Positions 25,939 to 33,046 of a DNA stretch of 38,334 nt are shown here, piece after piece. Source of the DNA: Peloplasma aerotolerans (GTDB lineage: Bacteria; Bacillota_I; Bacilli_A; Acholeplasmatales; Acholeplasmataceae); the NCBI RefSeq assembly GCF_030012175.1, contig NZ_JASCXW010000018.1, positions 1 to 38,334 on the forward strand, in the 5' to 3' direction. The translations under genes and the position numbers were made by a program. Position 1 is the stretch's first letter. Every line of letters begins with the position of its first letter. The notes under the pieces are model-generated. The model searched no databases. It was not told the origin of the DNA and saw nothing but the letters and a program-made list of their open reading frames with translations.

Positions 25939-27920
25939 AAAATGATCACCTCAATAAAACGTCCTATGTTAAATACAATAACAGCTAACCCCCATGCAAT
26001 ACCTGTTTGGAAAAACACAGCCCCCCACATTCTTTTTGCAGTCCCTAATTCTTGACGCATAGCACCTATTGCTCCAAAGCATGGTGCACTAAATAAATTA
26101 AATACCATGAATGCATAAGCTGATGCCCCAGTAAAGAAACTAAAAGCCCCACTTCCAAATATTAGTAGTCCTTCAGAAGTTTGCTCTGAGTATCCGGCTA
26201 TAATTGCCATTGAAGCAACCACTTGTTCTTTAGCAACCAATCCTTGTACTGCAGATACCGTAGCTCCCCAGCTCCATTCGCCTAACATTGGATAAAAAAT
26301 CCATGCAAGTGCATTACCGATGCTTGCTAACATACTTTGGTTTGCTTCAACACCATAAGTTAAGTTCCATGAAAAACTAATTAAAAACCAAATGACTATA
26401 GATGCCATTAATATAATTGAGCCAGCTCTTTGTATAAATGCTCCTGCTTTTGAAGTCACATCAAAAAAGACATATTTAAAATTAGGCATTTTATATTCTG
26501 GTAACTCTAAGATAAAACTTGAGGTTTTACCTTTAAATAACACTTTTTTCATTAAATAAGCTGATATTAAAATGACAAATACTGCTAAAAAGTATAATGA
26601 AGCGCTTGCTAAACCTGAATGATCTCTAAAGAAATATCCAGCAAATAATGAAATAATGGGTAGTTTTGCACTACAAGGAATAAAAGGTGTCAACATGATT
26701 GTCATCTTTTTTTCTGTTTCATCATTAATCGTTCTTGCCGATAAAATCGCTGGAACACTACATCCGCTACCAATAATGAATGGAATCAATGATTTTCCTG
26801 ATAATCCAACTTTTTGGAAAATTCTATCTAAAAAGAATGCAATTCTTGACATATATCCTGTTGTTTCTAGTAATGATATGAGTAAGAATAAAATAATGAG
26901 TTGTGGTAGGAAGCTTAAGATTGCTCCTACACCGGCAATCATTCCATCAACTACTAAACTAACTGCCCACGGAGATGCTCCTATCGCATTGAGCCAAATT
27001 GAAGTCCATTCACCAAATGTTGTCATGAGGTCTTCAACAATCTCTACAGTAAATCCTCCTACTGGACCTGCAGCTAAATAATATACACCAAACATAATGA
27101 CCATAAAAATTGGAATAGCGAAAAATCTGTTTAAGAAAACCGAATCAAGACGATCTGTCCATGTCAATTGTTCTTTTCTTGCACTAACTGCTTCATCCCT
27201 TATATTCTCTATATAGCGATATCTCTCATCTGCGATAATCTGTTCCATATCACGTTGATACTGTTTAGAAATATCCATAATGATTTGATTTGATTCTTCG
27301 TTTTGGAAATCATTAAATAATGGATCTTTTTCAATTAGCTTGACTGCTAAAAATCTTTTATGTTCAGTTTCATTTAAGTTCTCAAGTTTCTTTATCGCTT
27401 CTTCTAAATGAAGATCATAGATATGCGTGTAATAATTTTTCCTATAATCTTGACGTTTTATATATTGAATCAAGTTAAAAACATTAGTCTTTTTCAATGC
27501 TGAAATTGAAATAATGGTTGTGTCCAACTTTTCTTCTAACGTATGTAAATCGATTTTTATACCGCGCTTATCAGCAATATCACTCATATTTAAAGCTATT
27601 AATACAGGAATATTAAGTTCTAATAATTGTGTTGTTAAGTACAAACTTCTTTCAATTGAAGTTGAGTCGATAATGTTTAAAATTAAATCAACGTTTTCTT
27701 CAAATAAAAAGCGTCTCGATATCGCTTCTTCGATACTATATGGACTTAAAGAATAGATTCCTGGCAAATCAACGATCTCAAAATCAGTACCTCTAATCGT
27801 GCCAACTTTTCGTTCGATAGTAACTCCTGGCCAATTTCCTACTTTTTGATTTGTTCCAGTTAAGAGATTGAATAAGGTTGTTTTTCCTGAGTTTTGATTG
27901 CCAACCAGTGCAACTCTCAT
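25935..27920 (-). CDS. feoB: Ferrous iron transporter FeoB
   Basis: FeoB is the membrane Fe(II) permease with an N-terminal GTPase domain. G1 GNQNSGKT is at residues 7-14, the switch region TIERKVG near 34, G3 DLPG at 51-54 and G4 NMSD at 111-114. A helical spacer domain follows, then about eight or nine membrane segments between residues 265 and 655. These include the two gate motifs, with conserved cysteines in GSGCSVPAI and FIPCSAKLPI. The 661-residue length is normal for Gram-positive FeoB. Its ATG overlaps the feoA stop (ATGA), and its own stop overlaps the small Cys-rich gene the same way, so the three are tightly coupled. TGA as stop in both overlaps shows the genetic code is not code 4. 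Confidence 0.97.
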   Translation of the reverse strand: MRVALVGNQNSGKTTLFNLLTGTNQKVGNWPGVTIERKVGTIRGTDFEIVDLPGIYSLSPYSIEEAISRRFLFEENVDLILNIIDSTSIERSLYLTTQLLELNIPVLIALNMSDIADKRGIKIDLHTLEEKLDTTIISISALKKTNVFNLIQYIKRQDYRKNYYTHIYDLHLEEAIKKLENLNETEHKRFLAVKLIEKDPLFNDFQNEESNQIIMDISKQYQRDMEQIIADERYRYIENIRDEAVSARKEQLTWTDRLDSVFLNRFFAIPIFMVIMFGVYYLAAGPVGGFTVEIVEDLMTTFGEWTSIWLNAIGASPWAVSLVVDGMIAGVGAILSFLPQLIILFLLISLLETTGYMSRIAFFLDRIFQKVGLSGKSLIPFIIGSGCSVPAILSARTINDETEKKMTIMLTPFIPCSAKLPIISLFAGYFFRDHSGLASASLYFLAVFVILISAYLMKKVLFKGKTSSFILELPEYKMPNFKYVFFDVTSKAGAFIQRAGSIILMASIVIWFLISFSWNLTYGVEANQSMLASIGNALAWIFYPMLGEWSWGATVSAVQGLVAKEQVVASMAIIAGYSEQTSEGLLIFGSGAFSFFTGASAYAFMVFNLFSAPCFGAIGAMRQELGTAKRMWGAVFFQTGIAWGLAVIVFNIGRFIEVIIL

Positions 27921-28186
27921 GACATAACCTCAACATCAATTAAGGACATATCGCGCTTTCTTAGACAAAGCTCATATCCTCTTAGTTCTATATCGACTGG
28001 ATCTCCTAATGGAGCAATCTTTTTGACTTTTACTTGTACGCCTTCAGTAATACCCATATCGAGTAATCTTCTTCTTAAGGCCTTATCTTCCGTGTTTAAA
28101 AAAACCACTTTGGCTTTTTGTCCCTTTCTAAGGTTTGAGAGTATAGTTTGCTCTCCAGGACGACTTTTGTCTAATCTTATTCTCAT
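27917..28186 (-). CDS. feoA: FeoA, ferrous iron transport accessory protein
   Basis: FeoA is a small SH3-like cytoplasmic protein that assists FeoB. The sequence has the usual pattern: a basic, Leu-rich N-terminus, then RRLLDMGITEGVQVKVKKIAPLGDPVDIELRGYELCLR, read here as the hydrophobic core strands with the conserved LxxMG and GDPxxxxxxG elements at about residues 40-70. The 89-residue length is slightly above the usual 75-80. An AAGGGG ribosome site precedes the ATG. It is the first gene of feoA-feoB-Cys-rich protein under a TTGACT/TATAAT promoter. Confidence 0.93.
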   Translation of the reverse strand: MRIRLDKSRPGEQTILSNLRKGQKAKVVFLNTEDKALRRRLLDMGITEGVQVKVKKIAPLGDPVDIELRGYELCLRKRDMSLIDVEVMS

Positions 28187-28222
28187 GTCTTATACCCCTT
28201 GATATCGCTTGTAATCACCTTC

Positions 28223-28250
28223 ATTATATGAGAATTATCAAAGAAGTCAA
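28223..28250 (-). promoter_or_regulatory. Promoter of the feo operon with partial Fur-box-like sequence
   Basis: The minus strand has TTGACT (28250-28245), a 16-base spacer and TATAAT (28228-28223). The spacer contains TGATAAT (28240-28234), a perfect Fur half-site, but the opposite half is poor. Iron control through Fur is plausible yet not proven by sequence. Confidence 0.6.
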
Positions 28251-28281
28251 ATAAAGCTGTAAAGTTTATAATTAGCATTAT

Positions 28282-28310
28282 AAATAAGAAAAACAGGATT
28301 TCTCCTGTTT
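28282..28310 (-). terminator. Terminator of the diguanylate cyclase gene
   Basis: The 8-bp stem AAACAGGA/TCCTGTTT (28291-28298 with 28303-28310, loop TTTC) is followed on the minus strand by TTCTTATTTATAA. It overlaps the stop codon of the GGDEF gene. Confidence 0.65.
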
Positions 28311-29451
28311 AAATTGATACGCTTAAATTTTGTTTAGATTTTGCCTTATCTTCATACATCTTACGATCTAAACTGTACAAGAAATTTTCCATGGATTCAT
28401 AATACTTATCATGATATATGCCATATCCCATTGAAATGCTTAAACAGTAATCATGAACTGCTTTTTTATTGTAATCAGCGAGGTTTTTTTCAATTCTATT
28501 AATGATTTCGAATAACTTATCTTCTTTATCTATTTGCATAATAACACAAAACTCATCGCCACCAATACGTGCAATAAAATCATTTTTCCTAACACTTTTC
28601 GTTAAAATTCTGCCTAACTCAATCAAAGCTTTATCTCCAGCTTGATGACTCATATCATCATTGATGGATTTGAAATTGTTGATATCAATCAAAATAGCAC
28701 CAATCGTTTTTTTAATATTTTTATTGTTTTCGATATTATAGACTTGATACTCATATTCTCTTCTATTAAATACTCCAGTTAGCGAATCAGTATTGGTTAT
28801 TTTTGACTGTATATAAATATAAATAACTAAAATAGATAATGTCATCGACGGCCATAAGACTCGTAATTGAGGTTCAAACAATTGAACTGCAACAGCCAAT
28901 ATTAGAGGCACCGGGAAAAAGAGTAAGGCCTTAAAATCTGATATGGGGATATATTTTTGATTGAATACAATGTAGCCCATAGAAAAAGCAAATACACTAA
29001 CATTAAAAACAATTAATGGTATAAGCATTTCGCCACGTTGATGAAAGCCATTAGCATCTACATAGAAAAAATAGCCTCGGTTAAAACTTAAGACCAGCAA
29101 TACTAGATGAACAATCAATATCGGCCCAAAAATAACACAAATGCTTTTAATATTTTTCAATCTTTTGTTAATGCGATGATCAACATAAAATAACCAAGTA
29201 ACCAAGATTGATAAGGCTACAATGAAATAAATAGTTAGTGCAGATAATAAGACATACCTACCAAGACTTGTTGCACTTCCATTAAATTGTACAATCAAAA
29301 TATCACTAATTAATACAGCAACATTAAACCAAAGCAATGAAAAAAAGTAACGATTGCTATAATGAGATGCTTTCGTATGTTTTCTAAGACTGAAGTAAAT
29401 AATGATTAAAATGATAATAGAAATGATGTTTGTTTGACTTAACTGAATCAT
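28309..29451 (-). CDS. Membrane-bound diguanylate cyclase (GGDEF protein)
   Basis: It should make cyclic di-GMP from two GTP. The N-terminal half (residues 6-215) has about seven membrane segments and no recognised sensor domain. The catalytic domain follows: DSLTGVFNRR at 222, IDINNFKSIND near 255 and intact GGDEF at 297-301. The inhibitory I-site RxxD (RKND, 288-291) is also present five residues before GGDEF, so the enzyme is expected to be active and subject to product inhibition. There is no EAL or HD-GYP partner in the window. A weak AGGGG ribosome site precedes the ATG. It lies downstream of the photolyase on the same strand with a 173-base AT-rich gap, in which I see no clear promoter. 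Confidence 0.9.
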   Translation of the reverse strand: MIQLSQTNIISIIILIIIYFSLRKHTKASHYSNRYFFSLLWFNVAVLISDILIVQFNGSATSLGRYVLLSALTIYFIVALSILVTWLFYVDHRINKRLKNIKSICVIFGPILIVHLVLLVLSFNRGYFFYVDANGFHQRGEMLIPLIVFNVSVFAFSMGYIVFNQKYIPISDFKALLFFPVPLILAVAVQLFEPQLRVLWPSMTLSILVIYIYIQSKITNTDSLTGVFNRREYEYQVYNIENNKNIKKTIGAILIDINNFKSINDDMSHQAGDKALIELGRILTKSVRKNDFIARIGGDEFCVIMQIDKEDKLFEIINRIEKNLADYNKKAVHDYCLSISMGYGIYHDKYYESMENFLYSLDRKMYEDKAKSKQNLSVSI

Positions 29452-29584
29452 AATTCTATTTCCCCTGTTTATCCTGTAACTTATGATAACAAAAAAATAC
29501 CATAAAAAAAAGAATATTAATAAAAAATTAATCTATTCAACATAAGATATAAATACACATACAATAAATTCTACCATTATTATA

Positions 29585-29614
29585 GACAAAAATAACATTT
29601 ATATCAATATTATT
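29585..29614 (-). terminator. Weak, all-AT hairpin after the photolyase
   Basis: A 9-bp stem AATAACATT/AATATTATT (29591-29599 with 29606-29614, one G-U pair) is followed on the minus strand by TTTTTG. It contains almost no G-C pairs, so it may end photolyase transcripts only partly. Confidence 0.35.
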
Positions 29615-29624
29615 TATATTTTTT

Positions 29625-31025
29625 TTATTTGGCAGTTGCCAACTTTTTCTTTTCGCTCACATCATCAACATACTTTTGGATGTTAAATTTTCTTTCTAGT
29701 CCTTTATCATTCATGTATCTTAACTTCCCAAATACTGATCTTTCAGTCCATGCACGATCATGCTTGCCAAAACACCATGCAACACCTGCATAGCTGTTTG
29801 GATCTCTTCCATCTATAAAATACTTATTGTTCAAGTATATAATATAATCATATGCTGATTGATAATTTGGTGTCCATTCGATGATTTTCTTTGCCCAATA
29901 CATTCGCATATAATTGTGCATATATCCTGTATACGCCATTTCATCCATTGCTGCATTAAAATAATGATCATGTGTTTTACTATTTTCAAGTTGTTCTAAA
30001 CTATACAAGTATTCCCTAAAATCGTTTTCATGTTCTTTCATTGTAAAGTAAGCCCATGGCTCTGTCATTTCATCAAAATGATCATATCCTTGATTATAGT
30101 AGACAAAATTAAAAGCTAGTTCTCTTCTAACTAGCAATTGCTCAATAAAAGCATCAAAAGCTTTGCCATCTATATTTCCGTACTCTAACTCTAAAAACAT
30201 TCTGTCTAGTATTTCTAGTGCTGATATTTGTCCGAAGTGTAAATACATCGAAAGTTTCGATGTATAATCATTACTTGGATCGTTGCTTTCCAAATAATGA
30301 TTAGCCTTATCTTGAATGAACGTAAAAACCATTTTTGAAGCCTCAACATAACCACCATGATAAAAAATGCTTAAAGATACACTTTGATTCAAGTTAAGCT
30401 TCTTAATCGTTAACGCTAAATCTGATAAATCATCATCACCTTCTAACTTTAGTTTGGTTTGATTTTTTATACTACTTATTCTATTAAAGTCTCTAAACTC
30501 CAAGTATAACCTCTTAATTTTAGGTCTTAATGTATATGCTCCATATTCAGCTTTATCAGATGCAATATGAACAGGAACAATTAAGTCAGTGTCAACAATA
30601 TCTATATGAATGTCTAAATGATGTATTTTAACATACTCAATAACACTTTGTCTCCATTGTCTTTGGAGTTTTAAGTATCCTTGATCCATAATAAGTGCTT
30701 CAGCATCTTCTAAATAAGGTTTGATACCTTCTTCAGGTGATTCCAATCTTAAAACAAACGAAATATGAAATTTAACCAAAATATCTTTGACTTCCCTTAA
30801 TCCCTCTAACATAAACTGATAATGTCTTTGATTGGCTTCTGGATAGTTTGCTGTTAATCCAAAGTAAACCAATAACGGCAAATCATGATGATTCGCGAGT
30901 TGAATAGCATGCTCAAGAGCATGGTTATAGTGGACGCGTTGTGATTGTTGCATCCAATAAACGACATAACTTTTCTTGTGACCAGATTCTTTTTCTCTCA
31001 CGCGGATGATTCGTTTTTTATTCAT
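29625..31025 (-). CDS. phr: Class II CPD DNA photolyase
   Basis: It repairs UV-made cyclobutane pyrimidine dimers using FADH- and light. The N-terminal alpha/beta domain carries YNHALEHAIQLA at 33-44. The C-terminal FAD domain shows class II signatures: YTSKLSMYLHFGQIS (254-268), LLVRRELAFNFVYYN (297-311), YTGYMHNYMRMYWAKK (365-380) and the closing WCFGKHDRAWTERSVFGK (417-434). The 466-residue length is normal. Trp377 and Trp384 match the Trp pair seven residues apart in archaeal class II enzymes. The third relay Trp, normally in DPLWNAA, is replaced here by Phe356 (DHYFNAA). The gene is divergent from the heliorhodopsin gene across a 176-base region with mirrored promoters. A weak GAGGAG ribosome site precedes the ATG. 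Confidence 0.92.
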   Translation of the reverse strand: MNKKRIIRVREKESGHKKSYVVYWMQQSQRVHYNHALEHAIQLANHHDLPLLVYFGLTANYPEANQRHYQFMLEGLREVKDILVKFHISFVLRLESPEEGIKPYLEDAEALIMDQGYLKLQRQWRQSVIEYVKIHHLDIHIDIVDTDLIVPVHIASDKAEYGAYTLRPKIKRLYLEFRDFNRISSIKNQTKLKLEGDDDLSDLALTIKKLNLNQSVSLSIFYHGGYVEASKMVFTFIQDKANHYLESNDPSNDYTSKLSMYLHFGQISALEILDRMFLELEYGNIDGKAFDAFIEQLLVRRELAFNFVYYNQGYDHFDEMTEPWAYFTMKEHENDFREYLYSLEQLENSKTHDHYFNAAMDEMAYTGYMHNYMRMYWAKKIIEWTPNYQSAYDYIIYLNNKYFIDGRDPNSYAGVAWCFGKHDRAWTERSVFGKLRYMNDKGLERKFNIQKYVDDVSEKKKLATAK

Positions 31026-31077
31026 AAACTCCTCGTTTTTGTAAAAGTATTTTTATTTGCAAAATGTTTATACACAA

Positions 31078-31105
31078 ATTATAACATCTTTAGCAAAATC
31101 AGACA
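31078..31105 (-). promoter_or_regulatory. Photolyase promoter
   Basis: The minus strand has the extended -10 TGTTATAAT (31086-31078) and a weak -35 TGTCTG (31105-31100) at 16 bases. It points away from the heliorhodopsin promoter, whose -10 box is the same nonamer. Confidence 0.6.
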
Positions 31106-31134
31106 TTTAATATTACAAAAAATGTTAGTGCATA

Positions 31135-31166
31135 TTGATACTCAACAATTCAATATATGTTATAAT
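31135..31166 (+). promoter_or_regulatory. Heliorhodopsin promoter
   Basis: The extended -10 TGTTATAAT lies at 31158-31166, 35 bases before the ATG. TTGATA (31135-31140) resembles a -35 but the spacer would be 20 bases, so recognition probably relies on the extended -10. Confidence 0.6.
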
Positions 31167-31201
31167 TAAACTAATCTTAAATAAGAAAAGGGGAATTTTA
31201 T

Positions 31202-31999
31202 ATGACAAATAATGAAACATTACTTAAACTAAAGAAATTTAACATGTTGATGGGTGGACTGCATTTAGTCCAAGGGATTTTGATGCTATTTTTAGCAACA
31301 TCTGTTATCCAAAATATTGCCGAGTTTAAACCAACAATTACACAATTTTACTTAACTTACAATCCAATGACACAATCGCTTGAAGTCGCAAGCCGTACAT
31401 TGTTCGATTTACCTTTTGGTATCTTTGTTGCTTTATTTTTATTAATATCAGCTGGAGCACATGCATTAATTTCATTTCCAAAAAAATTAAATGCTGTCTA
31501 CAATAAAGATTTAGAACAAGGTATTAATAAATTCAGATGGTTTGAATATGCGCTAAGTTCATCAGTTATGATCGTATTAATCGCAACTCTATTTGGAATC
31601 TACGACATTGCATCATTAATCTTAATTTTTGCAGTTAATGCAAGTATGAACTTATTCGGTCTTGTTATGGAGCAATTAAATGCGAAACGCGGAAATAACG
31701 AAAAAGTTATTTGGGGTCCATTTATTTGGGGTTCTATTGCAGGTATCGCACCATGGATTGCAATATTGATTTATATGTTTGGTACAGGTAATTTTGATAT
31801 GGTACCATGGTTTGTTTGGGCAATTGTGGGAACATATTTTGTTGCATTCAATACATTCCCAGTAAATATGATTCTTCAATATAAAAAAATTGGTAAGTGG
31901 AAGAACTATTTATATGGAGAGCGCACTTATATCGTATTAAGCTTAGTAGCTAAATCAATTTTAGCTTGGTTAGTTCTTTTTGGAGCAATGCAACCATAA
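31202..31999 (+). CDS. Heliorhodopsin
   Basis: This is a seven-helix retinal protein of the heliorhodopsin family, which sits in the membrane with its N-terminus inside, opposite to type 1 rhodopsins. The retinal lysine is Lys251 in LSLVAKSILAW, and the counterion Glu115 is in RWFEYALSSSVMIVLIA; both blocks closely match HeR-48C12 as I remember it. His21 (GGLHLVQ), His87 (GAHALIS) and Ser247, equivalent to important residues near the chromophore, are also kept. Length 265 is complete. It is not fused to another domain. A class II photolyase gene lies divergently upstream and a tocopherol-cyclase-like gene 43 bases downstream. No retinal or carotenoid synthesis gene is in the window. Heliorhodopsins do not pump ions efficiently; signalling or regulation of a partner protein is proposed in the literature. 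Confidence 0.95.
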   Translation: MTNNETLLKLKKFNMLMGGLHLVQGILMLFLATSVIQNIAEFKPTITQFYLTYNPMTQSLEVASRTLFDLPFGIFVALFLLISAGAHALISFPKKLNAVYNKDLEQGINKFRWFEYALSSSVMIVLIATLFGIYDIASLILIFAVNASMNLFGLVMEQLNAKRGNNEKVIWGPFIWGSIAGIAPWIAILIYMFGTGNFDMVPWFVWAIVGTYFVAFNTFPVNMILQYKKIGKWKNYLYGERTYIVLSLVAKSILAWLVLFGAMQP

Positions 32000-32004
32000 A
32001 AGTT

Positions 32005-32029
32005 AAAAAGCTAGTCAACTAGCTTTTTT
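32005..32029 (+). terminator. Terminator between heliorhodopsin and the tocopherol-cyclase-like gene
   Basis: A perfect 10-bp stem AAAAAGCTAG/CTAGCTTTTT (32005-32014 with 32019-32028, loop TCAA) ends in a T run. It lies only 14 bases before the next start codon, so that gene would be expressed by partial read-through or from a promoter inside the heliorhodopsin gene. Confidence 0.8.
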
Positions 32030-32042
32030 AATAGGAGTTTGT

Positions 32043-33014
32043 ATGTGTTTTAAGAAACTCATTCATCCTGAGTATTTTCAAGGAGAGAAAAAGAAAAATA
32101 GATATTTCGAAGGTTGGTACTATAAACTCGTTAGTAAAGATGACTTATATACACTAGCTTTCATTCCAGGCGTGAGCATCAATGAAATTGATCCTCATGC
32201 TTTTATCCAAGTCTTTTTATCTAAAAACGATCCTCGAAAAACAAAATTGAGTAGCCATTATTTAAGATTTGATTTGGATGCTTTTGATTATGGAAATAAA
32301 GAGTTTTGGATTCGAATCGATAAGAACTACTTCTCAAAAGAGAAAATATTCATTGATATGAAAAACGATAAAATGAGTATTATAGGTACACTTAAATTAT
32401 CTGGTTTGACGCCTTTGAAGAAAAATATGTTTTCTCCTAATATTATGGGCATATTTGGTTATTTAAGCTTTATGGAATGTTACCATGGCGTTATCAGTAT
32501 GACACATCAGTTAGATGGAGCATTTAAGATTAACGATGAAATCATATCTTTTGAAAGTAGCAAAGGTTATATTGAAAAAGACTGGGGTAGATCATTTCCG
32601 AGATCTTATGTTTGGATACAATCCAATCATTTTAAAAATCCAGAAACATCACTTATGTTTTCATATGCAGATATTCCGTTTATTGGGTTTTATTTTAAAG
32701 GTTTAATTGCCAACTTAATTTATGAAGGCAAAGAGTATAGGTTTGCTACATACAATTTTACAAAAGTACAAAAAGAAGAAATAAAGGATAACTATGTCTT
32801 CTATAAATTAATCAAAGGTAAATACCGTCTTGAGATCGAAGCTTTATCAACTTCTCAAATTGGATTAGCATCTCCAAAAGATGGTATGATGACAGATCAA
32901 ATTAAAGAGGGACTATCTGGTCATGTTAATGTAAGGTTATACATTAAAAATAAACTCATTTATGAAGATATTGGTAAACATGCAGGAATCGAAGTCATGA
33001 AACAAGTTGAATAA
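32043..33014 (+). CDS. Tocopherol cyclase-like protein (323 aa)
   Basis: The protein resembles the tocopherol cyclase family (Pfam PF14249; plant VTE1), a lipocalin-like fold related to CrtC carotenoid hydratases. Supporting motifs are NRYFEGWYYKLV at residues 20-31, near the N-terminus, and the strong block GYIEKDWGRSFP followed by YVWIQSNHF (about 177-200). Plant members close the chromanol ring on a prenylated quinol, while bacterial relatives are mostly uncharacterised. No signal peptide or membrane helix is seen, so it is probably cytoplasmic or peripheral. The start has an AGGAG ribosome site, and an intrinsic terminator separates it from heliorhodopsin. A role with retinal, a carotenoid or another prenyl lipid is an inference from family and neighbours. 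Confidence 0.75.
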   Translation: MCFKKLIHPEYFQGEKKKNRYFEGWYYKLVSKDDLYTLAFIPGVSINEIDPHAFIQVFLSKNDPRKTKLSSHYLRFDLDAFDYGNKEFWIRIDKNYFSKEKIFIDMKNDKMSIIGTLKLSGLTPLKKNMFSPNIMGIFGYLSFMECYHGVISMTHQLDGAFKINDEIISFESSKGYIEKDWGRSFPRSYVWIQSNHFKNPETSLMFSYADIPFIGFYFKGLIANLIYEGKEYRFATYNFTKVQKEEIKDNYVFYKLIKGKYRLEIEALSTSQIGLASPKDGMMTDQIKEGLSGHVNVRLYIKNKLIYEDIGKHAGIEVMKQVE

Positions 33015-33022
33015 TCCAAAAG

Positions 33023-33046
33023 AAAAAGCTCAAGTGAGCTTTTTTT
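33023..33046. terminator. Bidirectional terminator between the tocopherol-cyclase-like gene and arcC
   Basis: Stem AAAAAGCTC/GAGCTTTTT (33023-33031 with 33036-33044, loop AAGT) has T runs on both strands (33040-33046 on plus; TTTTTCTTTT on minus). The genes converge here and the arcC stop overlaps its edge. Confidence 0.8.

Noticed and set aside
26656-27081. Plus-strand frame of 141 codons opposite feoB
   Set aside because: It overlaps conserved FeoB membrane segments and shows no recognisable protein features or ribosome site.
29516-29532. ATTAAT/ATTAAT hairpin followed by T run between photolyase and the GGDEF gene
   Set aside because: A six-pair stem made only of A-T pairs in very AT-rich DNA is too weak to call.
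29625-29650. Inverted repeat TTGGCAGTTGCCAA at the end of the photolyase gene as a terminator
   Set aside because: On the photolyase strand it is followed by an A run rather than T; the T run is on the other strand, where no gene ends.
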